A DNA stretch of 64,000 nucleotides from an uncultured Planctomycetaceae bacterium (GCA_913031625.1 CAJWGB010000003.1:1-64000); one strand, 5' to 3'. Positions 8,839-18,613 are shown, numbered from the stretch's first letter. The notes: a model not told the origin generated them from the sequence alone. Program-made: numbers and translations.

Positions 8839-10371
8839 TTATGCGGCGTGTTTTTGGTCTTCACGAGCGGCGAACTGCTTCCAGCGATCCACTTCAGTTG
8901 CATCGGGAGGCTGCCCGTCTCGCAGGATGCGTTGGCCTTCTTTAGTAGTGGAAACATGGGTTACCAACTGCAGCACCGTCGTGTTGTCTGTCTCTTCGAG
9001 ATCTGTTTTTGTCGTGATCCCGGCTTCGACCAGAAGCTGAGCATCGTGCCCGCGCAAGCCAGCGACATCACAAACGAGCTGGGCCTGCTGCTGCCATTTT
9101 TCAAACAGTTCCTCTGTGATCCACTTTTGCCTTAGTCGTGACACGCTTGCGGCTCGGTCGGCTGAAAGTAGCTCCTCAACCGTTTCAATTCCGATTTGTT
9201 CCAGCCTGGCTGCTGTTTTGGGACCAATGGATGGAGCATTCACGACGGGACTTTTGGGAGTCAGCCCCGGCTTTGGCAGTGGGATCGTGTCTGGCTTGTG
9301 TTCACGTGCTTCCCTCGTCGAGTCAGTGGTGGCAGCTTGCTGCCGTTTGGTGCCAGCCTTGCGAGGCTGAACAGCATCCAGCTCTTCAAGCGAGACCTTG
9401 AGCACTTCTGTCGCGTGCTGTTCACGGATCTCCTTCTCATCCGGCGGCAGACTCTTGATGACCTTTCCGGTCTCCTGCAATTCATCCCAGATCGCCTTCA
9501 CGGGCTTTCGGTCGGCAGCGCTGGCGAGTTTCCTTGTGATCCAGAAAATCGGAGTAGAGACTCCGGAAAGAACCGTCGCCAGAGTCAGGCGAGTTTTTCC
9601 GGGAGCAGCATTGGCCTCCGCGATCGCTCGATCAAGCACAAAAGAAAACGCCCTCACCGACCACCCAAGCAACAGTGCGATGCTGTCACGGCACGTCTGG
9701 TCAAATCCTTCGGCCGCATTCTTCCTGCCGATCGCCGGGTCATAATGGTCAATCATGATGTCGTAATGAGCGTGTGCTGTCTGAGCGCCCGTGATGATCA
9801 GATGGCCCAGCCAGTCGTCTGGGTCCGATTCCGGTGCGGGCTCCGATTCCGGTGCCACCCATGAGTTCAGGATCTGTTCAGCCGGCGGAGAGGCCAGCAG
9901 CTCTTCGTAGATTTTCACAGTGCCCCATTCAATGAACTTATGGACCTGTCCTTCGTCTTCGGTCTGTCCGGTATGCAGTGGCATCAGCGGGTCTGTGACG
10001 TAATGACTCAGGACTCCGGCACTATAGACCGCTCGCGGCCAATCCTGTTCTTTCAGCTTTTCAATCAGACGTCCGTACCAGAGCTCTGCGGTTTTGACGG
10101 CTCCGCCCCAGTTGTTTTCTGAGACATGCAGCACGTGGTTTCGGAAGTCCTTGAACTTCTTATCCGGCGCTTTGGCTCCATCGGTGTAGAGCTCGACATG
10201 TTTAAGAAACAGTTGAACCCAGTGCTCCTGATTTTCCGTCGACAGGTAGCGCAGCGCATCCAACGCCAGCTTGTGGTGCGTGCTGGAGCATTTGTGAGCG
10301 TACAGTGTTCGGAACAGAAGGTTCATTGGGCCGCCGGAGAACTGCCAGACAGCTCGCAGCGTAGACGTCAT
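8839..10371 (-). CDS. Zinc-dependent phospholipase C domain fused to DUF4332 helix-hairpin-helix repeats
   Basis: The ATG at 10371 is preceded by AGGAG; longer versions lack a site. The product is 510 residues with no signal peptide. The N-terminal part has the His-rich pattern of the zinc-dependent phospholipase C family (STHHKLALDALRYL, then GVLSHYVTDPLMPLHTGQ, then HAHYDIMIDHYD). The C-terminal part has two DUF4332-type helix-hairpin-helix segments (APSIGPKTAARLEQIGIETVEELL and VAGLRGHDAQLLVEAGITTKTDL). An Ala/Pro/Lys linker joins them. Zinc PLC homologues are often secreted, so a cytoplasmic version with a nucleic-acid-type HhH tail is odd. Its substrate is unknown. Confidence 0.75.
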   Translation of the reverse strand: MTSTLRAVWQFSGGPMNLLFRTLYAHKCSSTHHKLALDALRYLSTENQEHWVQLFLKHVELYTDGAKAPDKKFKDFRNHVLHVSENNWGGAVKTAELWYGRLIEKLKEQDWPRAVYSAGVLSHYVTDPLMPLHTGQTEDEGQVHKFIEWGTVKIYEELLASPPAEQILNSWVAPESEPAPESDPDDWLGHLIITGAQTAHAHYDIMIDHYDPAIGRKNAAEGFDQTCRDSIALLLGWSVRAFSFVLDRAIAEANAAPGKTRLTLATVLSGVSTPIFWITRKLASAADRKPVKAIWDELQETGKVIKSLPPDEKEIREQHATEVLKVSLEELDAVQPRKAGTKRQQAATTDSTREAREHKPDTIPLPKPGLTPKSPVVNAPSIGPKTAARLEQIGIETVEELLSADRAASVSRLRQKWITEELFEKWQQQAQLVCDVAGLRGHDAQLLVEAGITTKTDLEETDNTTVLQLVTHVSTTKEGQRILRDGQPPDATEVDRWKQFAAREDQKHAA

Positions 10372-10464
10372 GGCGCGATCACTCCTAGCCGCATCCGGGA
10401 CTGAATTACGGCCGGGACAGACCATCCGGCAATTCATGCCGGAGCCGGGAGGGGCAAGTGGAAA

Positions 10465-11931
10465 TCATGTTCCACAGAACGTGCGGTATCGGCACGAATC
10501 CGGCGGAGGCGGCTCCCGCAGATCGGCAAACTCCTGTCGGTCCGAGTACGGGTCCGATGCTCCAGCGACCAGATTATTTAGAGGATTAAGGTCGCCCGTG
10601 TCTGCTGACACGAGAGCTGCTTCCACTCGGTGATTCCTTGGGATCAAAAACGGATTGACTGACCTCATTCGTGCTGACCTGACTTCCCCTGGTTCCTGTT
10701 GTTCTTCAATTCGCCGCTGCCACTTTTTGTGCCACTGCCTAAACTGCTCATCGGATTGCATCAGCTCAGTGTGCTGACCGGTTGTGAGTGCGGTGAATGT
10801 CTGTGTGAAGTCTGACTCCGTTGACTGCATCCACGACATCAGGTCTTCGATGAGTGGCCGGTCCGACTCCGTCGCTGCGGAAAGGCCAATCTTGTGCCCC
10901 ATTCCAGTCAGCCAGTGCCCCTCGAAGAGATCCGGGTACTGTTGAAGCAGCTCCATGGCCATTTCGATGGCCGTGTCCTGAACATCATGAATCAGAGGGA
11001 TCAGCGTTTCAGCGAAGCGAGCGAGGTTCCACTGGCCGATGAGTGGTTGCTGGCCGTAGGCGTAGCGGCCTCCATGATCGATCGAGCTAAAGACGGTCTC
11101 GTAGTGGTACTTGTCCATGAAGGCACAGGGGCCATAGTCGATTGTTTCGCCGCAGATGCTGACGTTGTCTGTGTTCATTACGCCGTGTATGAATCCCACC
11201 ATCTGCCAGCGGGCAATAAGTTCCGCCTGCCGCTCAATCACACGGCGGAGAAATGCAAGGTAAGGTTGATCTGCCGACGCAACATCCGGGTCATGCCGCT
11301 GGATCGCGTAATCAGCCAGTGCCTTGAGTGCCTCCGGTCTCTGCAGTGCTGCGGCGTATTGAAAGGTGCCCACGCGAATGTGACTGGCAGCGGTCCGAGT
11401 GAGGACAGCGCCTCTCTGGATCGTCTCTCGATAAACAGGATCACCCGTCAGTATCACGGCGAGGCTGCGGGTTGTTGGAATCCCGAGTCCATGCATTGCT
11501 TCGCTGATGATGTACTCACGCAGCATTGGGCCCAGAGCAGCGCGCCCGTCTCCTCGACGGGAGTAAGCGGTCTGTCCGGATCCCTTGAACTGAATGTCAA
11601 CGAGGTCACCGGAGGGCGTTCTCTGTTCTCCCAGCAGGATAGCACGTCCGTCTCCCAGCATCGTGAAGCCACCGAACTGATGACCCGCGTACGCCTGAGC
11701 AATTGGGCGAGCATTTTCCGGAACCTGCTGGCCGCCAAACAGTTGAGACAACGCATCACTGTCAGCTGAATCAGTGTTCAGCCCCAACTCGTCAGCCAGC
11801 CGATGATTGACCACCACTGCTTTTGGCGCGCTGATACGGGCGGGCGTTGCGTCCGAATAGAACGTCGTTGGCAACTGCGTGTAGGTGTGTTCGAAATTGA
11901 AGCCGAGGTCGGCAGGAGCAGCGGTAGCCAC
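10465..11931 (-). CDS. selO: Protein adenylyltransferase SelO (YdiU family), cysteine form
   Basis: The 488-residue pseudokinase-fold enzyme transfers AMP to proteins. Hallmarks include QAYAGHQFGGFTMLGDGRA, a DIQFKGSGQTAYSRRGDGRAALGPMLREYI block (ATP/loop residues) and GVMNTDNVSICGETIDYGP (metal-binding Asn/Asp). The start is a GTG. The protein ends FCGT; in eukaryotic SelO the antepenultimate residue is selenocysteine, here Cys, as in most bacteria. It is divergently or separately transcribed from its neighbours, with about 90 bases to the zinc-PLC gene on the same strand. Confidence 0.95.
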   Translation of the reverse strand: MATAAPADLGFNFEHTYTQLPTTFYSDATPARISAPKAVVVNHRLADELGLNTDSADSDALSQLFGGQQVPENARPIAQAYAGHQFGGFTMLGDGRAILLGEQRTPSGDLVDIQFKGSGQTAYSRRGDGRAALGPMLREYIISEAMHGLGIPTTRSLAVILTGDPVYRETIQRGAVLTRTAASHIRVGTFQYAAALQRPEALKALADYAIQRHDPDVASADQPYLAFLRRVIERQAELIARWQMVGFIHGVMNTDNVSICGETIDYGPCAFMDKYHYETVFSSIDHGGRYAYGQQPLIGQWNLARFAETLIPLIHDVQDTAIEMAMELLQQYPDLFEGHWLTGMGHKIGLSAATESDRPLIEDLMSWMQSTESDFTQTFTALTTGQHTELMQSDEQFRQWHKKWQRRIEEQQEPGEVRSARMRSVNPFLIPRNHRVEAALVSADTGDLNPLNNLVAGASDPYSDRQEFADLREPPPPDSCRYRTFCGT

Positions 11932-11970
11932 GGACTGCTTTCAGTAGGGACGAGGTGACACCCTCGTTTT

Positions 11971-11998
11971 ACCACAGAGTCGTCAGAGGTCCACAGAG
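11971..11998. repeat. Degenerate CACAGAG-type dispersed repeat, copy 2
   Basis: This 28-base stretch in the gap between murA and selO reads ACCACAGAG, CGTCAGAG and CCACAGAG with short spacers. It resembles the stretches at 3998-4026 (opposite strand) and 38669-38697. Confidence 0.4.
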
Positions 11999-12009
11999 AT
12001 TCAAAGAAC

Positions 12010-13359
12010 TCAGGCGGCTCTTGAATCGATCTGTCGGGAATCCGTGATCTGAGCCCCAATTGATCGCAGCCGAGCGGGGACGTCTGAGTAGCCTCGTTCG
12101 AGATATTCAAGCCCCGTCACGCGGCTCATGCCATCCGCGACCAGAGCCGCCACAATGTATGCGAATCCTGCGCGCAGATCGGGAATTGCAATATCGGCTC
12201 CGTGAAGAGTGGTTCCTCCTCGAATAATGGCGCTGTGAGCATGTCCGCGCCCGCGGAATCGACACTCTGCTCGTCCCATGCAGAAGTCGGAGAGTTCGAT
12301 GTCGGCACCCATTTCGATGAGTGCACGCGTATAGCCGAACCGATTTTCGTAAACCGTTTCGTGGATCACGGAGACTCCGGACGCCTGAGTCATCAGGACA
12401 GCAAACGGCTGTTGCCAGTCGGTCATGAATCCTGGATGAACGTCTGTCTCAAGATGCTGTGGCCGGAGCTCTGACTGCTCACGGAAGAACGTGATTCCGT
12501 TATCTTCAACTCGGAATCCGCCACCCGCTTTGCGCAGCGCATTCAGGAAGGTCGTCATGTGCTCCTGGCGAGCATTCCTCACACAGATTTCGCCATCCGT
12601 TGCGACTGCTGCCACGGCGAATGAAGCAGCCTCGATTCGATCAGGAACGGGTGCGTGAGTTGTTCCGTGAAGCTCCTGAACACCTTCAATCGTCAGCTGA
12701 CGGTTAACACCGATACTGATCTGAGCACCCATCTTCTGCAGAAACAGAATTGTATCGATCACCTCCGGCTCAATGGCAGCGTTGGAGATGGTGGTCGTCC
12801 CTACTGCCAGCACCGCAGCAAGGATGGCTGTTTCTGTGGCTCCCACGCTGGGGTACGGCAGACTAATCTGGCACCCCCTGAGCCGACCCCTTGCTATAAA
12901 GCCGCAGTCGGATGCGGTTACGTCGGCTCCCATCTGTTCCAGAGCCGCGAGATGAAAGTCCACAGGTCGTGGTCCAATTCGGCAGCCACCCATGATCGGC
13001 ACTGAGGCCTGCCCGGTCCGATGCAGCAGCGGACTGAGCAGCAGGATGGGAATTCGATTGAACCCGGAGTATTCCTGAGACACATTCACCGACTGAATCT
13101 CTTCGGTCTGCAGTCGCAGCGTGGATTCATCCAGCCAGTCATGTTGCGTCCCAACCTGAGTCAGCATTTTCAGGATTGTGTCGACTTCTGCGATTCGCGG
13201 GATGCCTCGGAGGACACAGGGTTCCCGCGTGAGCAGGGTGGCCACCAGTTGCTTATTCAGGGCATTCTTGGCACCGAGCACCGCGATGTCACCGCGCAGC
13301 GGCTGACCGCCTTCGATGCGGTAATGCGCGGAGTGTGGCAGTTGAGTGCGGCCGTCCAT
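12010..13359 (-). CDS. murA: UDP-N-acetylglucosamine 1-carboxyvinyltransferase
   Basis: The 449-residue enzyme transfers enolpyruvate from PEP to UDP-GlcNAc, the first committed step of peptidoglycan precursor synthesis, in the cytoplasm. The catalytic Cys is present at about residue 126 in GGCRIGPRPVDFHL, so it is the fosfomycin-sensitive Cys type. GAKNA (Lys about 31) and later substrate-binding segments are present, and the two inside-out alpha/beta domains fit the full length. Its presence agrees with the view that planctomycetes do make peptidoglycan. A good AGGACAAGG site precedes the ATG. The gap to hisI is divergent. Confidence 0.95.
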   Translation of the reverse strand: MDGRTQLPHSAHYRIEGGQPLRGDIAVLGAKNALNKQLVATLLTREPCVLRGIPRIAEVDTILKMLTQVGTQHDWLDESTLRLQTEEIQSVNVSQEYSGFNRIPILLLSPLLHRTGQASVPIMGGCRIGPRPVDFHLAALEQMGADVTASDCGFIARGRLRGCQISLPYPSVGATETAILAAVLAVGTTTISNAAIEPEVIDTILFLQKMGAQISIGVNRQLTIEGVQELHGTTHAPVPDRIEAASFAVAAVATDGEICVRNARQEHMTTFLNALRKAGGGFRVEDNGITFFREQSELRPQHLETDVHPGFMTDWQQPFAVLMTQASGVSVIHETVYENRFGYTRALIEMGADIELSDFCMGRAECRFRGRGHAHSAIIRGGTTLHGADIAIPDLRAGFAYIVAALVADGMSRVTGLEYLERGYSDVPARLRSIGAQITDSRQIDSRAA

Positions 13360-13740
13360 GACCTTGTCCTGAGTCAGTTTGAGCAGTCGTTCCTGACAGC
13401 CCCGCCGTGCTGAAACGGCAGAATCTGCCGAAGTCTACTTCAGGCCTCAATTGACCGAAAGAGCGCGATTTGGAGCGAGAAATGGCCTAAATTGCGGCTT
13501 GCGTGAGACTGTAGGGCCATTTTCGGGCTGGATTGCGGGAATCTCGCGACCCCGCACGCCCTGCTGTGGAGAGGCCTCAAACGGGCTGATACTCTGCCGC
13601 GTCCCCGTCGTCATCTGCAGTAGCGAGGATCGCTCCGGTGACGCATCGTTTTCAGGTTCGGCCGAACCTGATCCTTCGAATTTGGTCGATTCAGCGTCCC
13701 CTTTTTGGCGCCTTACGACGAAATCACGGAGAACAAGACC
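13360..13740. other. Divergent intergenic gap between murA and hisI
   Basis: This 381-base gap contains no convincing gene. It should hold promoters for murA (leftward) and hisI (rightward). The one notable element is a perfect 18-bp palindrome at 13653-13670. Confidence 0.5.
13653..13670. promoter_or_regulatory. Perfect 18-bp palindrome upstream of hisI
   Basis: CAGGTTCGGCCGAACCTG reads identically on both strands and lies 70 bases before the hisI start codon. It has the size and symmetry of a repressor operator, but no regulator is known. It may equally be a small dispersed palindrome. Confidence 0.35.
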
Positions 13741-14133
13741 ATGGCAAGTGACAGTACCGGACCCGACTTTTCAAAATCAGAACTTCTTCCCGCAATCGCT
13801 CAGGACGCAGAATCCGGCGATGTGCTCATGATGGCATGGATGAACGAAGAGGCATGGAAGGAAACTCTGGCGACTAACAAAGTCGTCTACTTCAGTCGCA
13901 GCCGTCAGAAGCTCTGGCGCAAAGGGGAAGAAAGTGGCAACGTTCAGGAACTGAAAGCCGTCTACTTCGACTGTGACTCGGACTGCATTCTGGTCAAAGT
14001 GAATCAGATCGGTGGAGCGGCCTGTCACACCGGTTACCGGAGCTGCTTCTTCCGACGGATCGATCCCGCGACCGGAGATATTGCGACTGAAGGAGATCGC
14101 GTTTTTGATCCGGCTGAAGTCTACGGAAAATAG
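13741..14133 (+). CDS. hisI: Phosphoribosyl-AMP cyclohydrolase
   Basis: The ATG at 13741 (130 residues) follows a CGGAG site; the in-frame TTG further up is not needed. The enzyme opens the purine ring of PR-AMP in histidine synthesis. All metal ligands are visible: DCDSD gives Asp77, Asp79 and Asp81 for Mg and Cys78 for Zn, and [14 protein letters not shown] gives Cys95 and Cys102. It is the single-domain form, without the HisE pyrophosphohydrolase found fused in many bacteria. hisG starts 38 bases downstream, so the two form a short his operon. Confidence 0.96.
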   Translation: MASDSTGPDFSKSELLPAIAQDAESGDVLMMAWMNEEAWKETLATNKVVYFSRSRQKLWRKGEESGNVQELKAVYFDCDSDCILVKVNQIGGAACHTGYRSCFFRRIDPATGDIATEGDRVFDPAEVYGK

Positions 14134-14171
14134 TCGCCTCACCTGGCACGCTAATAGAATCAAAGAATTCC

Positions 14172-15050
14172 ATGAGTGATCGCATTCTGAAACTCGGCAT
14201 CCCGGCAGGCAGCCTGAAAGATTCAACGGCAGAGCTGTTTCGTCGCGCCGGGTACAACATCAAATTTGCCTCCCGTTCGTACTTTCCGACCGTCGACGAT
14301 CCCGAAATCGAATGCATGCTCATTCGTGCTCAGGAAATGGCGCGGTACGTTGCCAATGGAATTCTGGACGCGGGCATCACAGGCCATGACTGGGTTCTCG
14401 AGACCGGTGCAGACGTCCACGAAGTCTGTGAACTCGTGTTTTCAAAAGTCAGTCGCCGCCCCGTTCGCTGGGTCCTGTGTGTGCCGGAGTCGTCGGACAT
14501 TAAAACGGTTGCCGACCTCGAAGGCAAAACAATCGCTACCGAAGCGGTGGGGCTGACGACTTCTTATCTGAAGAAACACGGCGTAACTGCAGAAGTTGAG
14601 TTCTCATGGGGCGCCACAGAAGTGAAGCCCCCAAAACTTGCAGACGCCATCGTCGAAGTCACCGAAACCGGCAGCTCACTTCGCGCCAACAATCTTCGGA
14701 TCCTCGACGAAGTTATTCAGAGCACGACTCGGTTCATCGCCAACCCCAACAGCTATCAGGATGACTGGGTAAAAACCAAGATCGACAACATCGCGCTGAT
14801 GTTGCAGTCATGTCTTGCCGCGGAGGGCAAAGTCGGTCTGATGATGAATGTGCATCGGGAGATGCTCGATTCGGTTGTCGGAATTCTTCCCGCTCTGCAG
14901 ACGCCCACCGTGTCCCATCTGTCTGACCCGGACTGGGTGGCCGTCAACACGATCGTTGACGAACAGGTCGTCCGCACAACGGTCCCACAACTGAAGGCTG
15001 CCGGTGCCAAAGGGATCGTGGAATATCCTATCAGCAAGATTATTGACTAA
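14172..15050 (+). CDS. hisG: ATP phosphoribosyltransferase, long form
   Basis: The 292-residue enzyme joins ATP and PRPP, the first step of histidine synthesis. The N-terminal catalytic part starts [23 protein letters not shown] and includes [10 protein letters not shown] and the PRPP-binding [19 protein letters not shown] segment. The C-terminal extension (from about residue 215) has the regulatory ACT-like domain with [12 protein letters not shown], so this is the histidine-inhibited long form that does not need HisZ. It lies directly after hisI. The rest of the his genes are not in the window. Confidence 0.96.
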   Translation: MSDRILKLGIPAGSLKDSTAELFRRAGYNIKFASRSYFPTVDDPEIECMLIRAQEMARYVANGILDAGITGHDWVLETGADVHEVCELVFSKVSRRPVRWVLCVPESSDIKTVADLEGKTIATEAVGLTTSYLKKHGVTAEVEFSWGATEVKPPKLADAIVEVTETGSSLRANNLRILDEVIQSTTRFIANPNSYQDDWVKTKIDNIALMLQSCLAAEGKVGLMMNVHREMLDSVVGILPALQTPTVSHLSDPDWVAVNTIVDEQVVRTTVPQLKAAGAKGIVEYPISKIID

Positions 15051-15069
15051 TGGGACCGCGTTCTCGTTG

Positions 15070-15090
15070 CCTTAGGCTAATCGCCTAAGG
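15070..15090. repeat. Hairpin after hisG (possible dispersed palindrome)
   Basis: CCTTAGGC (15070-15077) and GCCTAAGG (15083-15090) form a perfect 8-bp inverted repeat with a 5-base loop, 19 bases past the hisG stop. It has no T-run, so it is a weak terminator candidate. The bases before it share the CTCGTTGC lead-in seen in the repeats at 1-27 and 47008-47034. A TGTAAACCCACGGGC motif follows about 40 bases later. Confidence 0.4.
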
Positions 15091-15248
15091 TCGAGCTCCG
15101 TGCTAATCGCCCGGCGAGCCTTGGGTGTAAACCCACGGGCTGGCGGATCGGGGATCAATCACCGATCACGGCGCAAATCTTTGACGAGGCGAAACACGCG
15201 CCGGATTGTCGCTGCGTTCCATAATCCGGCCTGCTTTCAGCAGCGAAA

Positions 15249-17399
15249 TTACGACTCAGACTTGCGACTCAGACTGATGCGTTTTCGGTCGGGGTCCACT
15301 TCCTGGACGCGAACCTGAACGATGTCTCCGGCACTCAGTTCGTCGGCCGGATCCTGAACGAAATGGTCTGCCAACTGGGAGATATGAATCAGGCCATCCT
15401 GATGAACACCAATGTCCACAAAGGCGCCAAAATGGGTCACGTTGGTGACAACGCCTTCCAGCCGCATGCCTTCGCGAACGTCTGAGATTTCCTGCACGTC
15501 TTCCGCAAACTGCACTGTTCGAAAGTCGCTGCGCGGGTCTCGTCCGGGTGAGACAAGTTCGTCGATGATGTCAGCGATCGTGAGAGCCCCGCAATTGGAG
15601 GACACAAATTGCGCCACGTCCAGTCGTGAAGCGATCGACCGGTTGCCGACGAGACGTTCCTGCGACGTTTTAAGGTGGTCGGCCATCCGCTGTACAACCT
15701 CATAGGACTCCGGGTGAACGGCAGAGTTGTCCAGTGGCTCATCGCCGTCAGAGATGCGGAGAAAACCGGCACTCTGTTCGAATGCTTTGGCACCCAGTCC
15801 TGAGACGGAGGTTAGCTCGGCACGGTTTCGAAATGGTCCCTTTCGATCTCGATGCTGCACAATTCTCCGTGCGACTGACCGATTCAGCCCTGGCACGAAC
15901 TGCAGCAGACTCGCACTGGCCGTGTTGAGATTGACTCCCACTGCACTCACGCTGGATTGAATTTCACCTTCCAGAGCACGCTGCAGTTGTTTCTGGTCCA
16001 CGTCGTGCTGATATTGGCCAACTCCAATCGCCTTGGGGTCGATCTTCACTAACTCGGCAAGCGGATCCTGAAGGCGATGAGCAATGCTGATGGCTCCACG
16101 AATCGTCACATCAAGATCAGGGTATTCCTCACCTGCCAGTTCACTGGCGGAATAAACGCTGGCACCCGCTTCATTGACCATCACCTTTGTGACCTGCAGA
16201 TCGCGATCGCGAATCAGCTGGGCAACGAACGACTCTGTTTCTCGTGAAGCAGTGCCGTTGCCGATCGCGATCAGGTCGACCGAATGTCGCGCGATCAGAT
16301 CCGCGAGTCGCTCGGCAGCTTCCTCAGTTTTGCGGTGAGGGGGCGTTGGATAAATCGTTGCCTGATCAAGGAATCTGCCAGTTCCGTCAACCACTGCGAC
16401 TTTGCAGCCCGTTCGGAATCCAGGATCGATTCCCAAAGTGATTCGCTGCCCGGCTGGCGCAGCAAGTAACAGGTTTCGCAGATTGCCCGCGAAGACAGAG
16501 ATCGCCGACAGGTCAGATTGTTCTTTGAGTTCCTGAAAGACAATGGTGCGAGCAGCAGGGATCAACAGTCGCGTCAGACAGTCATCGACCGTGCGGCGCA
16601 AAGCGTCCGCAAATTCGTAGTCCGGACGCAGATCAAGTTGCCGTTTCAGCTGGCCACCGACCTGACGTTCATTCACGACCAGGTCGGCCCGCAGGATGCC
16701 TTCCGAAACTCCGCGATCAATCGCCAGAAAACGATGAGAAGGAATGCGCGAGAGTCGTTCGGAATGGTCAAACCATGCCTCAAATGACTGACCGGCTTCC
16801 TTCTTACCTCGCTTGACCACGGAGTGGATTCGACCGTCTCTTGCCGCCTCAAGAACAGTACGACGGAGCGATGTGTCTTCAGACCACTCTTCTGCCACGA
16901 TATCGCAGGCGCCCTGAAGTGCAGCCTTTTCGTTTTCGACTCCTGACTCCGCTGACACAAATGACCGCAGCAACTGCCCTGCTGTCTGATCAAAGGTCTG
17001 CTGCCCCTTCAGGATGTCGGCCAGAGGCTGTAGCCCCTGGTCTCTGGCAGCAGTTGCTCGTGTTTTTCGTTTTGGTCGAAACGGGAGGTACAGCGATTCA
17101 AGATCGGCTCGGTTGGAGCACCCCATGACCTGCTGGCGAAGTGCGGCCGTCAGTTTTCCCTGTTCGTCAATCGTCTTCAGAATAGTCTGACGTCGCTGCT
17201 GCAGTTCCTTCTGCAACTGCAGCTGACGCTCGATCTCTCGCAACTGAACTTCGTCCAGTCCGCCCGTCTGGTCTTTGCGGTAACGTGCAATAAACGGGAG
17301 CGTGCAGCCATCATCCAGCAGCCGCACAGCCGCCTGAACCTGCTTTGCGGGCAGATTCAGGATGTCAGCGATGACGTTCGCAATGTCTGCGCCGTCCAT
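15249..17399 (-). CDS. tex: RNA-binding transcriptional accessory protein Tex
   Basis: The ATG at 17399 is chosen because the in-frame GTG six bases upstream lies inside its AGGAG ribosome site. The roughly 716-residue product has the full Tex/Spt6-like layout: N-terminal helical Tex domain, YqgF/RNase H-like core (ITLGIDPGFRTGCKVAVVDGTG near residue 325), helix-hairpin-helix segments (LNTASASLLQFVPGLNRSVA), and a C-terminal S1 RNA-binding domain (EGVVTNVTHFGAFVDIGVHQDGLIHISQ). It is a cytoplasmic factor acting on transcription and RNA stability. It converges on hisG and is followed upstream by the DapA-family gene on the same strand, 66 bases away. Confidence 0.96.
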   Translation of the reverse strand: MDGADIANVIADILNLPAKQVQAAVRLLDDGCTLPFIARYRKDQTGGLDEVQLREIERQLQLQKELQQRRQTILKTIDEQGKLTAALRQQVMGCSNRADLESLYLPFRPKRKTRATAARDQGLQPLADILKGQQTFDQTAGQLLRSFVSAESGVENEKAALQGACDIVAEEWSEDTSLRRTVLEAARDGRIHSVVKRGKKEAGQSFEAWFDHSERLSRIPSHRFLAIDRGVSEGILRADLVVNERQVGGQLKRQLDLRPDYEFADALRRTVDDCLTRLLIPAARTIVFQELKEQSDLSAISVFAGNLRNLLLAAPAGQRITLGIDPGFRTGCKVAVVDGTGRFLDQATIYPTPPHRKTEEAAERLADLIARHSVDLIAIGNGTASRETESFVAQLIRDRDLQVTKVMVNEAGASVYSASELAGEEYPDLDVTIRGAISIAHRLQDPLAELVKIDPKAIGVGQYQHDVDQKQLQRALEGEIQSSVSAVGVNLNTASASLLQFVPGLNRSVARRIVQHRDRKGPFRNRAELTSVSGLGAKAFEQSAGFLRISDGDEPLDNSAVHPESYEVVQRMADHLKTSQERLVGNRSIASRLDVAQFVSSNCGALTIADIIDELVSPGRDPRSDFRTVQFAEDVQEISDVREGMRLEGVVTNVTHFGAFVDIGVHQDGLIHISQLADHFVQDPADELSAGDIVQVRVQEVDPDRKRISLSRKSES

Positions 17400-17465
17400 T
17401 GGCACTCCTTATTGGGATGCCCGCGCGAATACGAGCATGCCACTCGGCTTGACCTGTCACAATTG

Positions 17466-18407
17466 TCAGGCGTCTTTGCCTGGCCAGTTCTCCCACCACT
17501 GCAGGAATGCGTTCAGTTGTGCTTCTGCGAATCCTGCCTGACTGGGTGTCAGCTCATCGGTTGGGTTGAAGTGGAGAGTGAAGTCTTTGTCGCCCAGCAG
17601 CACGAGCAGGTACTTGTAGTACAGGACCAGGTCCGGCCCCTCGTCATAGGTCGAAAGCACGATCAACGCATCATCGAGCTCTTTGGCGAACCGACGTGCT
17701 TCCACATCCCCGGCTGCGCCTCGTTCACACAGGTCGATCAGCTTCAGGACCTGTTTCGGAATACAGTTTCCGATGCCTGTGATCGCGCCGACCGCGCCGC
17801 AGTGGATGAAGCCGTGGAATACCTGAGTATCCACACCAACCATCAGGACGACGTCGTCTTTCGCGGATGTAATATGCTCAGCCGCGTAGCTCAGCGACTC
17901 GGCTCCGCCGAACTCTTTGAATCCCACGAGGGATGGAAACTCAGACCTGAGATCGAAGAACAGCGGTGCTTTGGTTTCGAAGCCGTAGTACGGGCTGTTG
18001 TAGATGACGGCCGGCAGATCAGGAGCAGCTCGCAGGATGTCTGCGAAGTGGTGTCGCTGCGCTGCGGGTGAAGTGCCTCGGGAAAGGACTCGCGGAATCA
18101 CCATCAGGCCGTGTGCTCCGACTTCCTGAGCATGAGCCGCATGAGCGGCCGCTGTCTGGGAATTCTGAGCTCCGGTCCCCACGATGACCCGCACGCCAGC
18201 TTCCACGAGTCGTCGGACGCCCTCCTGTCGCTGTTCGTCTGTCAGCAGCGGCCAGTCACCCATCGAGCCGCAATAAACAACGGCATTCATGCCGGCGTCC
18301 ATCAGCTCCTTACCCTTGCGGACAAGGCCATCAAAGTTGGGTGTTCGGTCTTCGTTGCAGGGAGTCATCAGAGCGGGCACACAGCCGCGAAATACGTCAG
18401 CAGTCAT
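17466..18407 (-). CDS. DapA-family aldolase/lyase
   Basis: The ATG at 18407 begins the conserved VFRGCVPALMTP strand; the longer frame adds unrelated residues. The 313-residue TIM barrel has the Schiff-base Lys at about 164 (GFKEFGG) and the Tyr at about 136 in the YNSPY motif. GSMGDWPLLTDEQR matches the family's pyruvate-binding GTTGE region but with GSMGD in place of GTTGE. That change argues against true dihydrodipicolinate synthase and towards a hydroxyproline, keto-sugar or sialic-acid-type lyase. The substrate cannot be named. nadB is divergent. Confidence 0.85.
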   Translation of the reverse strand: MTADVFRGCVPALMTPCNEDRTPNFDGLVRKGKELMDAGMNAVVYCGSMGDWPLLTDEQRQEGVRRLVEAGVRVIVGTGAQNSQTAAAHAAHAQEVGAHGLMVIPRVLSRGTSPAAQRHHFADILRAAPDLPAVIYNSPYYGFETKAPLFFDLRSEFPSLVGFKEFGGAESLSYAAEHITSAKDDVVLMVGVDTQVFHGFIHCGAVGAITGIGNCIPKQVLKLIDLCERGAAGDVEARRFAKELDDALIVLSTYDEGPDLVLYYKYLLVLLGDKDFTLHFNPTDELTPSQAGFAEAQLNAFLQWWENWPGKDA

Positions 18408-18613
18408 CGTTTTCGTCCACGTTTGAGCAGTGATCTGCGTATTCTGGCAGCCAATTGCCGGATTCAGAGTCTGGGGTCCCGATTCTCGCTCACATCCCGC
18501 GATTTTTTTGGTCACCCCCTTTTTCAACACGCTATTCCGTGTACGGTGAGCTGATTCGGTCCCGGCAATTTCGCCTGATTCCCTGTTGACGGACAGTCTC
18601 CCACCGGTTCAGC

